A stretch of DNA of 38,272 nt from JBAYJY01 sp041664945 (GTDB lineage: Bacteria > UBP15 > UBA6099). The DNA is taken from assembly GCA_041664945.1 (NCBI GenBank), contig JBAYJY010000021.1:1-38272 (forward strand), in the 5' to 3' direction. The notes under the pieces were generated by a model. That model worked only from the letters and a program-made list of their open reading frames with translations. It was not told where the DNA came from and searched no databases. Each line of letters begins with the position of its first letter. Position 1 is the first letter of the stretch. Of this stretch, positions 38,153 through 38,272 are shown piece by piece. A program made the position numbers and the translations under genes.

Positions 38153-38272
38153 TCAGTCCCTGTGCTTGAAAGGATCGTCGCGCCAGTTTTCCATGAAGCC
38201 CATCAGATCGTTCAGGCCGGGCGTGTGGCCGCTCATTACGTAATAGCCGGAGCAGCAGACGCCCATGAGGAG
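38153..38272 (-). CDS. C-terminal fragment of an unidentified protein
   Basis: An open minus-strand frame enters from the right edge and stops with TGA at 38153-38155. The last 39 residues (MGVCCSGYYVMSGHTPGLND ... ENWRDDPFKHRD) do not let me name the family. Its codon use is like that of neighbouring genes and it is followed by the XRE-cupin gene on the same strand, 65 bases away. Probably the 3' end of a real gene. Confidence 0.5.
   Translation of the reverse strand, partial: LLMGVCCSGYYVMSGHTPGLNDLMGFMENWRDDPFKHRD

Overview
The window looks like chromosomal DNA of an uncultivated, GC-rich, probably Gram-negative bacterium. It has type IV pilus retraction ATPases and secreted proteins with Sec signals. 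It is dense with ordinary housekeeping genes, interrupted by a few AT-richer islets. I cannot place it in a phylum from sequence alone. The gene mix (MoxR/VWA pair, DUF3866, a LarA homologue, an S55-like peptidase, RtcB/archease, GH38 mannosidase, short-chain acyl-CoA dehydrogenase) is compatible with several candidate phyla, and this is inference.

Layout, left to right. 2-6230: tail of a GH38 alpha-mannosidase, a YgjP-type metallopeptidase, purH, a small zinc-ribbon-like protein (minus strand), then greA and lysS. 6231-6643: a non-coding spacer bounded by an inverted pair of about 80-90 bp hairpin elements. 6644-8822 (minus): VWA protein and MoxR ATPase. 8823-9119: a stack of dispersed repeats. 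9120-14027 (minus): a probable five-gene operon, thioredoxin-like lipid- or periplasm-facing protein, sir2, REC-HATPase regulator, LarA homologue, DUF3866. 14097-15283: HigBA toxin-antitoxin with a GNAT gene. 15469-16101 (minus): TPR protein. 16433-23114: trpE-trpG-membrane protein-trpC-trpB-trpA-pilT, tightly overlapped; trpD and trpF are absent. 23199-24363: AT-rich islet with a RAYT (REP-associated Y1 transposase), a small membrane protein and three copies of one perfect hairpin. 24444-30355 and on to 32695 (minus): S55-like peptidase, purE, purB, purC-like, two pilT, glycosyltransferase. 32968-34891 (minus): archease-rtcB. 35002-36102: secreted protein. 36288-38272 (minus): acyl-CoA dehydrogenase, XRE-cupin regulator and a cut-off gene.

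How the genes work together: the trp genes make tryptophan from chorismate except for the two steps missing here; purH, purE, purB and a PurC-like protein cover late de novo purine synthesis; archease and RtcB form an RNA ligation module; three PilT-type motors suggest retractile pili.

The points that most deserve attention are: (1) the PurC-like protein, in the right operon, has lost most ATP/Mg-side residues of SAICAR synthetase while keeping the CAIR-phosphate arginines; (2) a dispersed repeat made of AGTAGAC-like units begins at or within two bases of the stop codon of three unrelated genes, always in the gene's own orientation; (3) five genes have a -10 box 6-7 bases before the ATG and no Shine-Dalgarno, as in leaderless mRNAs; (4) the RAYT islet with its three hairpins, one of which abuts the RAYT promoter; (5) the S55-like peptidase has its Ser and His motifs in the opposite order to SpoIVB.
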